From Seleniibacterium sp963677135 (GTDB lineage: Bacteria > Desulfobacterota > Desulfuromonadia > Desulfuromonadales > Geopsychrobacteraceae): a stretch of DNA of 64,000 nt. The DNA is taken from the NCBI GenBank assembly GCA_963677135.2, contig CAXXLS010000012.1:62001-126000 (forward strand). The letters run 5' to 3'. Shown here piece by piece: positions 1-8,198 of the stretch. The notes under the pieces were generated by a model, which worked only from the letters and a program-made list of their open reading frames with translations, had not been told where the DNA came from and did no database searches. The translations under genes and the position numbers were made by a program. The number at the start of each line of letters is the position of its first letter. Position 1 is the first letter of the stretch.

Positions 1-97
1 GGTCGTCGCAGTGAAAATGGAAGTACATGTACTGGTGCAGCGCGGTAATTTCATCGGCAACCGCCTTGTTCAACAGATCGATACTTTTTTCGTGCAT
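1..97 (-). CDS. Ferritin-like protein, N-terminal fragment
   Basis: Only the first 32 codons are inside the window; the gene continues past the left edge. The visible protein begins MHEKSIDLLNKAVADEITAL and continues with HQYMYFHFHCDD. Its helix with Glu and His-Gln-Tyr is what the first iron-binding helix of bacterioferritin/ferritin-like proteins looks like. The ATG at 95-97 follows AGGAGA. It lies 36 bases downstream of dapL on the same strand. Function as an iron store or as an encapsulated ferritin cannot be decided from this fragment. Confidence 0.65.
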   Translation of the reverse strand, partial: MHEKSIDLLNKAVADEITALHQYMYFHFHCDD

Positions 98-133
98 AAC
101 AGATGTCTCCTTTGGTGAATGTAATGGAAGGTC

Positions 134-1369
134 TTACTTACCCCATTTCTTCTTGATGCGTTCGACCGCGGTGGCGACATTGTCCCGGTCACCGAAAGCG
201 GACAGGCGGAAATAGCCTTCCCCGCAGGGGCCGAACCCGCTGCCCGGCGTACCGACAACGTGACACTCACTGAGCAGTTTATCAAAGAAATCCCAGCTGC
301 TCAGTCCGTCGGGGGTCTTCAGCCAGATGTAGGGAGAATCGACCCCGCCGTAGCAGGTGATACCGGCCGCTTTGAGGCCCTCACGGATGATGCGGGCGTT
401 CTCCATGTAATAATCAATGATGTCCTTGGTCTGTTTCCAGCCTTCCTCGGAGTAGACGGCGGCGGCGGCTTTCTGAACCGGGTAGGAGGTTCCGTTGAAC
501 TTGGTGGTCATCCGGCGCAGCCAGAGCTTGTTGAGGGGGTAACGCTCGCCGTTTTCCTTGCTGCCGGTGACCTCTTCGGGAATCACGACCAGGCCGCAGC
601 GGACCCCCGTGAAGCCGGCGGTTTTCGAGAAGGAGCGATATTCGATGGCACATTTGCGCGCGCCTTCAATCTCGTAGATGGAGTGGGGGATGCCGGGCGT
701 GGTAATGAAGGCTTCATAGGCGGCATCGAAGAAGATGATGGCGTCATTCTCGAGAGCGTAGTCAACCCACTTCTTGAGTTCCTCCTTGGTTGCAACGGTT
801 CCGGTCGGGTTGTTCGGGAAGCACAGGTAGATCAGGTCGACCTTTTCCTTGGGCAGTTCCGGAACGAAGTTGTTCTCCTCGGTGAAAGGGAGGTAGACGA
901 TCCCTTTGTAATGGCCTTTTTCATCGGCCTCGCCGGTGCGGCCGACCATGACGTTGGTGTCGTTGTAGACCGGGTAGACCGGGTCACCAATGGCGACGAC
1001 ATTATCGAGGGCAAAGATGTCGAGCATATTGGCGCAGTCGCATTTGGAACCGTCAGAGATAAAGATCTCGTTGACCTTCAGGTCGACACCCAGGGGCTTG
1101 TAGCATTTCTCGATGATCACCTCGGACAGCCAGGAGTACCCCTGCTCGGGTCCGTAGCCGGCGAAGTTTTCCGTGGTCCCCAGATCGTCAATGGCGTCAT
1201 GAAAGGCTTTCAGTACGGCTGGAGCCAAAGGTTGGGTGACATCCCCGATGCCCAGGCGGATCACCTTGGCATCCGGGTTGGCCTTGGTGAATTCCCCGAC
1301 CCGGCGGGAAATTTCAGGAAACAGGTAACCTGCTTTCAGTTTGAGATAGTTTTCATTGATTTTGGCCAT
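134..1369 (-). CDS. dapL: LL-diaminopimelate aminotransferase
   Basis: Converts tetrahydrodipicolinate plus glutamate directly to LL-diaminopimelate (EC 2.6.1.83), replacing the succinylase/acetylase branch of lysine and cell-wall synthesis. The 411-residue product has the usual family length and the family start MAKINENYLKLKAGYLFPEI. The fold-type I aminotransferase motif SFSKTAGFTGVR supplies the lysine that binds pyridoxal phosphate. The frame is open upstream to 1450, but the ATG at 1369 has AGGAG before it and fits the family start. It is the last of the dapA-dapB-dapL genes and lies 121 bases after dapB. The gap holds a strong palindrome. Confidence 0.95.
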   Translation of the reverse strand: MAKINENYLKLKAGYLFPEISRRVGEFTKANPDAKVIRLGIGDVTQPLAPAVLKAFHDAIDDLGTTENFAGYGPEQGYSWLSEVIIEKCYKPLGVDLKVNEIFISDGSKCDCANMLDIFALDNVVAIGDPVYPVYNDTNVMVGRTGEADEKGHYKGIVYLPFTEENNFVPELPKEKVDLIYLCFPNNPTGTVATKEELKKWVDYALENDAIIFFDAAYEAFITTPGIPHSIYEIEGARKCAIEYRSFSKTAGFTGVRCGLVVIPEEVTGSKENGERYPLNKLWLRRMTTKFNGTSYPVQKAAAAVYSEEGWKQTKDIIDYYMENARIIREGLKAAGITCYGGVDSPYIWLKTPDGLSSWDFFDKLLSECHVVGTPGSGFGPCGEGYFRLSAFGDRDNVATAVERIKKKWGK

Positions 1370-1408
1370 ATTGTGATTCTCCTGTGATAGGTTTTCCAAT
1401 AGATGAAA

Positions 1409-1430
1409 GGCGGTCTGCATGCAAACCGCC
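1409..1430. repeat. 22-bp palindrome in the dapB-dapL gap
   Basis: GGCGGT and ACCGCC arms surround the core TGCATGCA, with only one mismatched base pair over 22 bases. There is no clear U-tract on the minus strand, so it is a poor intrinsic terminator. It could be an operator or an RNA stem ahead of dapL. No regulator is recognised. Confidence 0.5.
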
Positions 1431-1490
1431 TCAAGTTCATAAGTTGTCAATCGTGAAACGCTCGGCTCAAAGAACTGCCTGCGTGGAATG

Positions 1491-2291
1491 TCAGGTCAGC
1501 CCGAGTACGTCCTGCATATCATAAAGACCGGGCTGTTTGTCCTGAAGCCATTGACAGGCCCTGGCGGCTCCCCGGGCAAACATGTCACGGCTCATGGCCC
1601 GGTGGCTGATTTCGATACGCTCTCCCATGCCGATAAAATAGACCGTATGCTCGCCGACAATGTCGCCCCCACGGACGGTCTGCATACCGATCTCTTCCTT
1701 GGTGCGTTCGCCGCACATGCCTTCGCGGTGATAATTGGCGACGCTGTTGTAATCGCGCCCCAGGGCGTTGGCGACAACTTCCCCCATGCGAACGGCGGTG
1801 CCGGACGGGGAGTCCTTCTTCTTGTTGTGATGAAGCTCGACGATTTCGACGTCAAAATCCGGGCCCAGGATCTTTGCGGTTTCCTTCAACAGCTTGAAGC
1901 AGGCATTGACCCCGACGCTCATGTTGGGGGCCAGGACTACCGGTATCTGACGAGCGTACTCGGTCGCCCGGGCTTTCTGCTCCGGAGTGAACCCGGTCGA
2001 TCCGCTGACCACCTTCTTGCCGAGGCGGGCACAGACTTCGAGATTGTTGAGGGTGACCTCCGGGAAGGTGAAGTCGATCAGGACGTCGGCCTGTTCCATG
2101 GTCCCGGCGAGATCGTCGCTGATGCTGACGCCCAGTTCTCCCACTCCGGCGATCAGCCCCGCGTCCATCCCCACCTGAGGGTGGCCGGAACGCTCAATGG
2201 CTCCGGTCAGGGTCAGGCTGTCCGCTTCACAAACGGCATGTATCAGGCGTCCACCCATGCGTCCGGCGGCGCCAATGACGGCAACATTCAT
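1491..2291 (-). CDS. dapB: 4-hydroxy-tetrahydrodipicolinate reductase
   Basis: Second step of the diaminopimelate branch (EC 1.17.1.8): NAD(P)H reduction of the dihydrodipicolinate-type intermediate. The 266-residue product is full length. The N-terminal Rossmann motif is VIGAAGRMG (residues 5-13). The substrate-binding signature ELHHNKKKDSPSGTA carries the catalytic His pair and Lys. The ATG lies 37 bases downstream of the dapA stop, so the two are probably co-transcribed. Confidence 0.95.
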   Translation of the reverse strand: MNVAVIGAAGRMGGRLIHAVCEADSLTLTGAIERSGHPQVGMDAGLIAGVGELGVSISDDLAGTMEQADVLIDFTFPEVTLNNLEVCARLGKKVVSGSTGFTPEQKARATEYARQIPVVLAPNMSVGVNACFKLLKETAKILGPDFDVEIVELHHNKKKDSPSGTAVRMGEVVANALGRDYNSVANYHREGMCGERTKEEIGMQTVRGGDIVGEHTVYFIGMGERIEISHRAMSRDMFARGAARACQWLQDKQPGLYDMQDVLGLT

Positions 2292-2328
2292 AAATCTTTT
2301 CTTTCCTTTGAATCCGTTTCAGTAACGA

Positions 2329-3204
2329 TCAGATCAGGCTGTGCTTGCTGAGCACCTGCTTCAGCCTGTCGAGGGACGCCTGCTGGAGAGCTGCCAGAGG
2401 CAGGCGCACTTCAGGACGGCATTTTCCCATCAGCGATGCGGCGGTTTTCACCGGGACCGGGTTGGTCTCGATAAACATGGCCTGATGAACGTCGAGCAGG
2501 TTCAGGTGCAGTTTGCGGGCTTCTTCCCAGCGGTTTTCCTGAACCGCCTTGACCATCGCCTTGACTTCGGCCGGCATGATGTTGGCGGTCACCGAGATGA
2601 CACCTTTCCCCCCGCACGCCATCATCGGCAGGGTCAGGAAATCATCCCCGGAAAGGACATCGATCTTGTCCCCGGCGGCGGCGATGATTTCACTGGCCTG
2701 GGTCAGGTCCCCGGAGGCTTCCTTGATCGCGACCACGTTATCGATCTGGGCGAGACGGACGGTGGTGGCGGCGGTCATGTTGACGCCGGTTCGCCCCGGG
2801 ACATTATAAAGGACCTGGGGCAGGGCGACGGCCTCGGAGATCGCCTTGAAATGCTGGTAAAGACCTTCCTGGGAAGGTTTGTTGTAATAAGGAGTGACCA
2901 GCAGGACGCCGTCGGCCCCCATCTCCTTGGCGTGGTTGCTTATGGCGATGGCCTCCGCGGTGGAGTTGGAGCCGGTACCGGCCATGACCGGGACGCGCTT
3001 GTTGACCTGATCGATACAGGCCTGGATCACCCTGTCGTGCTCTTCATAATCAAGGGTTGCCGATTCCCCGGTGGTACCGCAGGGGACAATGACATCGGTT
3101 CCATTTTCAATCTGGAACTCGATCAGTTGGCGATAGGTCTCCTCATCGAATTTACCTTCGGCGGTGAAGGGGGTGATCAGGGCAACCATGGATCCTTGGA
3201 ACAT
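2329..3204 (-). CDS. dapA: 4-hydroxy-tetrahydrodipicolinate synthase
   Basis: Condenses pyruvate with aspartate semialdehyde, the committed step to lysine and meso-DAP (EC 4.3.3.7). The 291-residue TIM-barrel protein shows CGTTGESATL near residue 42, YNVPGRTG with the catalytic tyrosine, and VAIKEASGDL with the Schiff-base lysine. The start ATG follows AAGGGAGG. A 290-base non-coding stretch separates it from the lipoprotein gene upstream. In related Geobacter-type clusters lysA and dapF usually sit in this slot, and neither is present here. Confidence 0.95.
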   Translation of the reverse strand: MFQGSMVALITPFTAEGKFDEETYRQLIEFQIENGTDVIVPCGTTGESATLDYEEHDRVIQACIDQVNKRVPVMAGTGSNSTAEAIAISNHAKEMGADGVLLVTPYYNKPSQEGLYQHFKAISEAVALPQVLYNVPGRTGVNMTAATTVRLAQIDNVVAIKEASGDLTQASEIIAAAGDKIDVLSGDDFLTLPMMACGGKGVISVTANIMPAEVKAMVKAVQENRWEEARKLHLNLLDVHQAMFIETNPVPVKTAASLMGKCRPEVRLPLAALQQASLDRLKQVLSKHSLI

Positions 3205-3373
3205 TCTTTCCTCCCTTTGAGGCAGAGTTAGTACGCTTTCATTCGGAACCGGGTCCTATTCATCAGGGCGGCATCGACCACCGGCTTTGTCGGTCCGGTG
3301 TAACCTTCGACACTGTCTCGCCTGCCAATGATTTTCCTGACCCAAGCAAAAATGACCCGTGTTCAGACTGAAA

Positions 3374-3420
3374 CCTTATGAGTTGCTCTCCCGACTTTTT
3401 CCCGGGGGCAACTTATAAGG
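3374..3420 (-). other. Long stem-loop in the lptM-dapA gap
   Basis: Arms CCTTATGAGTTGC (3374-3386) and GCAACTTATAAGG (3408-3420) pair over 13 positions with one G:U-type mismatch. The loop can add a CCCG:CGGG helix. It lies about 170 bases before dapA in a 290-base region with no gene. A further stem, CACCGG/CCGGTG, lies near 3278-3300. It does not match the lysine riboswitch consensus that I know. Candidate roles are a leader structure, an mRNA-processing site or a scar. Confidence 0.45.
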
Positions 3421-3494
3421 GATTATTGCTATCATACCGCCTGGGTAAAGTAAAGGGCTGTCCCCCCTCCACAGGCGCAAAAGCAGGGGTGAGC

Positions 3495-3647
3495 CTACTG
3501 GCAGCAGGGCGCCGGCGGCTGTTGCTCGCCGGTTACGCTGTTGACCGGAAGAGGACCGGACAGGGGGCGAACCGGCCCTTTTTTGCCACATGCCGACAGG
3601 GTCAGGCCGATCAGCACCAGGACGGCGCAGAGCCTGATTCCGGTCAT
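3495..3647 (-). CDS. Small LptM/YifL-like lipoprotein
   Basis: A 50-residue protein: MTGIRLCAVLVLIGLTLSAC followed by GKKGPVRPLSG and a Pro/Gln-rich tail ending CCQ. The signal peptide ends in the lipobox LSAC with Cys20. The CGKKGPV segment after it is the hallmark of the LptM (YifL) family, which in enterobacteria helps the LptD-LptE outer-membrane translocon mature. The ATG is 2 bases after the argH stop and its AAGGAG lies inside argH, so translation is probably coupled. Such genes commonly sit beside lysA/dapF; here it lies between argH and dapA. The family call rests on the short motif and the context. Confidence 0.75.
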   Translation of the reverse strand: MTGIRLCAVLVLIGLTLSACGKKGPVRPLSGPLPVNSVTGEQQPPAPCCQ

Positions 3648-3649
3648 GG

Positions 3650-5017
3650 TCACGCTCCTTTGAGCCGGGCGAGCTCACGCTCGACGGCTTCCCGCGCTGT
3701 GCCACCGGTCGCCTTACGGGCGTTGACCGAGGCTTCCAGGGTGACATAGTCGTAAATATCCTCGTCGATCAGATCGGAGAACTGGCGGAATTCCTCCAGG
3801 GACAGCTCAGGGATGTCCTTGCCCGATTCGACACAGTAGCGGACGGTTTTGCCGACCACCTCGTGTGCCTGGCGGAAGGGCAGCCCTTTGCGCACGCAAT
3901 AGTCGGCGACATCCGTAGCGGTGGAAAAGCCCCGGGCCGCGGCAATCCTCATGTTGTCGGCCCTGACCTTCATTTCGGCGATCATGTCGGCAAAAATCTT
4001 GAGGCTGCCCTTGACCGTGTCGATGGTGTCGAACAGGGGTTCCTTGTCCTCCTGCATGTCCTTGTTGTAGGCCAGCGGCAGCGACTTCATCAGGGTCAGC
4101 ATGGCCATCAGGTTGCCGTAGACGCGGCCGGTCTTGCCGCGGACCAGTTCGGGGACGTCGGGATTCTTTTTCTGGGGCATGATCGAACTGCCGGTGCAGA
4201 ATCCGTCGGACAGTTCAATAAAGCTGAAATCGGCGCTCGACCAGAGGATGAGTTCTTCCGACAGCCGCGACAGGTGCATCATCAGAATGCTCGAGAAACT
4301 GCAGAATTCGATGGCGAAATCGCGATCCGAAACGCTGTCCAGGCTGTTGCGGGTCACGCCGTCAAAGCCGAGCTTTTCGGCGACCCATTCCCGGTCAATG
4401 GGGAAGGTGGTTCCGGCCAGGGCTCCGGCGCCCAGGGGCAGGACGTTGAAGCGTGCCCGCAGATCCTGGAGGCGTCCGATATCGCGGGCGATCATTTCGC
4501 GATAGGCGAGCATATGGTGACTGTAAAGAACCGGCTGAGCCGTCTGCAGGTGGGTGTAGCCGGGCATGATGACGTCCAGGTTCTGTTCGGCCTGGGCGAT
4601 CAGTGCCGCTTCCAGTTTGGTCAGGTAGGCGAGAATGGCGTCGATCTCATCTCTGAGATAAAGCCGGATATCGACGGCGACCTGGTCGTTGCGACTGCGA
4701 CCGGTGTGCAGTTTGCCCCCCACTGCGCCGATCCTCTCGATGAGGCGCGCCTCGACATTCATGTGAATATCTTCCAGGGCCACGGAAAATTCGATTTTTC
4801 CCGCTTCGATATCTGCCAGAATGGCATCGAGGCCGGCGATGATCTGCTCTGCTTCTTCGCGGCTGATGATGGCCTGGCGGCCGAGCATTTCGGCATGGGC
4901 TTTAGATCCCTGGATATCGTAGCGGTACATGCGCTGATCAAAATCGATGGACGCCGTGAATTCCTCAACAAATTTATCGGTCGGCTGGGTGAAGCGACCA
5001 CCCCATAGTTTACTCAT
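3650..5017 (-). CDS. argH: Argininosuccinate lyase
   Basis: Last step of arginine synthesis: splits argininosuccinate into arginine and fumarate (EC 4.3.2.1). The fumarase/aspartase superfamily signature SSIMPQKKNPDVPE contains the catalytic serine loop. SRNDQVAVD and YTHLQTAQPV are the other conserved blocks. The chosen start, MSKLWGGRFTQPTDKF, gives 455 residues, the family norm. The frame stays open upstream to 5158, but that part shows no homology and lies in the repeat-rich gap. GGAGC precedes the ATG. Confidence 0.95.
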   Translation of the reverse strand: MSKLWGGRFTQPTDKFVEEFTASIDFDQRMYRYDIQGSKAHAEMLGRQAIISREEAEQIIAGLDAILADIEAGKIEFSVALEDIHMNVEARLIERIGAVGGKLHTGRSRNDQVAVDIRLYLRDEIDAILAYLTKLEAALIAQAEQNLDVIMPGYTHLQTAQPVLYSHHMLAYREMIARDIGRLQDLRARFNVLPLGAGALAGTTFPIDREWVAEKLGFDGVTRNSLDSVSDRDFAIEFCSFSSILMMHLSRLSEELILWSSADFSFIELSDGFCTGSSIMPQKKNPDVPELVRGKTGRVYGNLMAMLTLMKSLPLAYNKDMQEDKEPLFDTIDTVKGSLKIFADMIAEMKVRADNMRIAAARGFSTATDVADYCVRKGLPFRQAHEVVGKTVRYCVESGKDIPELSLEEFRQFSDLIDEDIYDYVTLEASVNARKATGGTAREAVERELARLKGA

Positions 5018-5087
5018 TGTTGCTCCATGTTGTGACATGATGAATGAAGTCAAATTAGGCCACGAAGGCACACAGGAAGACAAAAGC

Positions 5088-5243
5088 TTCAACGCAGAGT
5101 GACAGAGACGGAGAGTCCGCTGAGAGAGGCTGTCGTCTTTCCTTTTGAAACAAAACAACAGACCTCTCTTTTTGCCGTTGCGCCTTGGCGGTCAAACAGG
5201 CCTTGCTCGGCAAACTTCTCGACTCTCCGTCTCTGCGTTGAAG
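5088..5243. repeat. Long imperfect inverted repeat between argG and argH
   Basis: The left arm runs from CTTCAACGCAGAG through GACGGAGAGTC (5088-5117, with a 7-base insertion). The right arm is GACTCTCCGTCTCTGCGTTGAAG broken at 5221-5243. Inside lie a second inverted pair, GAGAGAGGCTGT and ACAGACCTCTCT, and a GCCGTTGCGCCTTGGCGGTC segment. The wording AACGCAGAGACG and GCGCCTTGGCGG resembles an intergenic repeat family that I recall from many environmental bacterial genomes. A folded RNA would be very long and stable. No open reading frame is carried. Confidence 0.6.
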
Positions 5244-5248
5244 AAAAG

Positions 5249-6469
5249 TTACTTTTTAGCGGCACGCTGCATGGCGGCAATCCGCAGACGCAGGGCGTTG
5301 AGCTTGATGAAGCCCTCGGCGTCGGCCTGATTGTAAACCTCATCAGCCTCGAAGGTGGCAAAATCGACATTGAACAGGCTGTCGGTCGCGGAATCGCGGC
5401 CGACCACGCGGCAATGGCCCTTGTACAGCTTGATGCGGGCCTTGCCGTTGACGGTTTTCTGGGTGTCGTCAATCAGCGCCTGCAGGGCGATACGCTCAGG
5501 TGCGAACCAGTAACCGTTGTAGACCATTTCGGCATAGCGCGGCACCAGGGAGTCGCGCAGATGCATGACTTCGCGGTCCATGGTGATCGACTCGACGGCG
5601 CGGTGAGCCTCCTCGAGGATCGTGCCGCCGGGTGTTTCATAGACGCCGCGGCTCTTCATGCCGACGTAGCGGTTTTCCATCAGGTCGACGCGGCCGATGC
5701 CATGCTTGCCGCCCAGTTCGTTGAGTTTAAGCATCAGCTGGGCCGGGGACAGGCGCTCGCCGTTCACGGCAACAGCGTCACCTTTTTCAAATTCGATTTC
5801 GACATATTCCGGCTGGTCGGGAGCATCCTCTGGGGCGACGGAAAGGACGTACATCTCTTCCGGAGCTTCTGCCCACGGGTTTTCCAGGACATCTCCTTCA
5901 AAGGAGATGTGCAGCAGGTTGCGGTCTGAGCTCCACGGGAATTTTTTACTGGTCGGCACCGGGATGCCATGTTTTTTGGCGTAGGCCTCCAGGGCGGTCC
6001 GGCTGTTCAGGTCCCATTCCCGCCAGGGGGCAATGACCTTGACCGACGGGTCAAAGTGGTAGTAGGCGATTTCAAAACGCACCTGGTCGTTCCCTTTGCC
6101 GGTGGCGCCATGGGAGACGGCATCGGCACCTTCCTTGGCGGCAATTTCCATCTGCGCTTTGGAAATCAGGGGCCGGGCGATGGAGGTGCCGAGGAAGTAG
6201 CGGCCTTCGTAGATGGCATTGGCACGGAACATGGGAAACACGAAGTCCCGGGCGAATTCCTCTTTCAGGTCAAGGATATGGCAAGAGCTGGCGCCGGTGT
6301 TCTTGGCCTTCTCCGGAATGTGGTCGAGCTCTTCCCCTTGACCGAGATCGGCGGAAAAAGCAACGACTTCGCAACCATATTCCTCGATCAGCCATTTCAG
6401 AATGATCGAAGTGTCCAGCCCGCCGGAATAAGCGAGCACTGCTTTTTTAACTTGTCCTTGTTTGCTCAT
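5249..6469 (-). CDS. argG: Argininosuccinate synthase
   Basis: Joins citrulline and aspartate with ATP (EC 6.3.4.5). The 406-residue protein has the N-type ATP pyrophosphatase P-loop AYSGGLDTS at residues 13-21, followed by FSADLGQGEELD. Other conserved blocks are GATGKGNDQVRFE and YVGMKSRGVYETPGGTIL. It is separated from argH by the 5088-5243 repeat, which may affect the argG:argH expression ratio. A 140-base leader lies upstream. Confidence 0.96.
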   Translation of the reverse strand: MSKQGQVKKAVLAYSGGLDTSIILKWLIEEYGCEVVAFSADLGQGEELDHIPEKAKNTGASSCHILDLKEEFARDFVFPMFRANAIYEGRYFLGTSIARPLISKAQMEIAAKEGADAVSHGATGKGNDQVRFEIAYYHFDPSVKVIAPWREWDLNSRTALEAYAKKHGIPVPTSKKFPWSSDRNLLHISFEGDVLENPWAEAPEEMYVLSVAPEDAPDQPEYVEIEFEKGDAVAVNGERLSPAQLMLKLNELGGKHGIGRVDLMENRYVGMKSRGVYETPGGTILEEAHRAVESITMDREVMHLRDSLVPRYAEMVYNGYWFAPERIALQALIDDTQKTVNGKARIKLYKGHCRVVGRDSATDSLFNVDFATFEADEVYNQADAEGFIKLNALRLRIAAMQRAAKK

Positions 6470-6609
6470 GGTAATCTCCTTGATGTTGAGAGCGGACTTA
6501 ACTGTAGCGATCGGCCTGTTGCTGAATTAGGGGCAGGTTGATCTGCAAAGCATTTTAGCTGATAAAAGTGGTCCGCTCCACGAAATAGAAAAAAATTTAA
6601 CCCTGCTGG

Positions 6610-7230
6610 TCAGAGTTTTATGACATAGGTATCCGCCATGCGGTCATGCAGGCCCTGTTTCTGGCTGTCGAAGGCGATCATCAGGTAGCCGATGCCGAGA
6701 ATGATGCCGGAAATGAATTTTGCCGGGACCTCCCTGAACGCTGCGCGGCCGTAGCCGATCTGGTCACCATTGCGGCGGATCACCTTGATCCGCAGGGCCA
6801 TCTTGCCGGGCGTCTGACCGCCGTGCCCGGTAAACACAATATAATAGGCGAAGCTGACGGCGTAGGTGAACAGCTCGATCAGCACCACCAGGTTGACAGC
6901 CCCCGTATTGTTGAAGTCGAGGATGCCGGCGCCGGCGAAGCCGAGGGCGGTCCCCAGCACGAACTGCAGGGCAAACACAATAATTCCGTCAATACCGGCG
7001 GCCACCATGCGCAACCAGAAACCGGCTTTCGGAGCCCTTTCGGCAAGGGCTGCGGGCGTCGGTGCGGGCGGCTGCGGCGCCGCGGGCTGCTGCTCGCGCG
7101 CCAGGATGGCGGCCTTGGAAAAGGGGAAGTCCTGCCTGCACTTGGGACAGGTGGCTTTCTGTACCCGGTCCGGCAGCCGATCGCTGTCGACGGTTTTGCT
7201 GAACCCGCAATAGGGGCAGGTTATCTCCAT
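6610..7230 (-). CDS. Zinc-ribbon RDD-family membrane protein
   Basis: 206 residues. The N-terminus has a CPYCGF...CPKCRQDF zinc ribbon of the MJ0042 type (residues 5-40). After a Pro/Ala-rich linker comes an RDD domain (about 66-206) with its Arg in GFWLRMVAAGIDG, the first helix FALQFVLGTALGFAGAG, a second pair of membrane helices and HGGQTPGKMALRIKV. RDD proteins are small transporters or membrane scaffolds of mostly unknown role. It starts 2 bases after the argF stop, so it is in the arginine operon. A link to arginine transport would be speculation. Confidence 0.8.
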   Translation of the reverse strand: MEITCPYCGFSKTVDSDRLPDRVQKATCPKCRQDFPFSKAAILAREQQPAAPQPPAPTPAALAERAPKAGFWLRMVAAGIDGIIVFALQFVLGTALGFAGAGILDFNNTGAVNLVVLIELFTYAVSFAYYIVFTGHGGQTPGKMALRIKVIRRNGDQIGYGRAAFREVPAKFISGIILGIGYLMIAFDSQKQGLHDRMADTYVIKL

Positions 7231-7232
7231 GT

Positions 7233-8144
7233 TTAACGGGCCATCAGGGTTGCCAGGATCGCTTTCTGAACGTGGAGACGATTCTCTGCTTCGTCGATAA
7301 TGATCGAGTGCGGGCCTTCCATGACCTCATCGGTGATCTCTTCATCACGGTGAGCCGGCAGGCAATGCATGACCACGGATTCGGGGTCGGCCAGGGAGAG
7401 CAGGTCGCTGTTGATCTGAAACCCTTTGAAGGCTTTTTCACGTTCCTTCTGCTCCTCTTCCTGCCCCATGCTGGCCCAGACATCGGTGTTCAGAACGTCG
7501 GCACCCGCCGCAGCTTCACGCGGGTCGTTGGTCAATATCACCCGGGCGCCGGACGCCTGCGCCGCAGCGATCAGGTCCGCGTCGGGTTCGTACCCCTTGG
7601 GGGTGGCCACCCGGAGTTCGAAACCGAACTTGGCCGCCGCATTGATCCAGCTGTTGGCCATGTTGTTGCCGTCCCCGATCCAGCAGTATTTCAGGTTGGT
7701 GTAATCCTTTTTATGCTCGATGACGGTGAACAGATCGGCCATGACCTGGCAGGGGTGGCAGAGATCGGTCAGGCCGTTGACGATCGGCACATAGCTGTGT
7801 TCGGCAAACTCCTCGACCACCTGGTGCGAGAAGGTTCTGATCATAATCCCGTCGCAGTAGCGGGCCATGACCCTGGCCGTGTCCTTGATCGGTTCGCCGC
7901 GCCCCATCTGAGTGCTTCCGGAATGGAGGAAGAGGGCGTGACCGCCAAGCTGATACATGCCGACTTCGAATGAAATCCGGGTCCGGGTCGAACTTTTCTC
8001 GAAGATCATCCCCAGGGTCTGGCCTTCGAGGATCTTGTGCGGGGTTCCTTCTTTCTGCTTGCGCTTCAGTTCCGCCGCCAGAGTGAAAATGTCTTCCAGG
8101 TCTTCCCGCTTGCAATCCGCAATCGACAGAAAGTCTTTGTTCAT
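7233..8144 (-). CDS. argF: Ornithine carbamoyltransferase
   Basis: Makes citrulline from ornithine and carbamoyl phosphate (EC 2.1.3.3). The 303-residue protein shows the carbamoyl-phosphate motif SSTRTRISFE, the HPCQVMADL block and the ornithine-loop motif MHCLPAHRDEEITDEV. All active-site segments are intact. It lies in the argB-argD-argF order, 54 bases after argD. Confidence 0.95.
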   Translation of the reverse strand: MNKDFLSIADCKREDLEDIFTLAAELKRKQKEGTPHKILEGQTLGMIFEKSSTRTRISFEVGMYQLGGHALFLHSGSTQMGRGEPIKDTARVMARYCDGIMIRTFSHQVVEEFAEHSYVPIVNGLTDLCHPCQVMADLFTVIEHKKDYTNLKYCWIGDGNNMANSWINAAAKFGFELRVATPKGYEPDADLIAAAQASGARVILTNDPREAAAGADVLNTDVWASMGQEEEQKEREKAFKGFQINSDLLSLADPESVVMHCLPAHRDEEITDEVMEGPHSIIIDEAENRLHVQKAILATLMAR

Positions 8145-8198
8145 CGGTTTCTCCTTGTCTATTCGCAGCGTGCTTCGTTCTCGAATAATCAGGCTGCT

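Noticed and set aside
260..1387. Long plus-strand frame opposite dapL, and similar long frames opposite argH, argG, argD, hslU, ftsK and others
   Set aside because: They mirror well-supported minus-strand genes, have repetitive Gly/Asp/Val-rich translations with no family motif, and lack ribosome sites. GC-rich third positions explain them.
3205..3374. Lysine riboswitch upstream of dapA
   Set aside because: Stems exist, but the conserved core and the size of the lysine element are not seen.
6490..6578. GAGCGGAC/GTCCGCTC inverted 8-mers in the argG leader
   Set aside because: Short arms 73 bases apart; too weak to claim as an arginine operator or attenuator.
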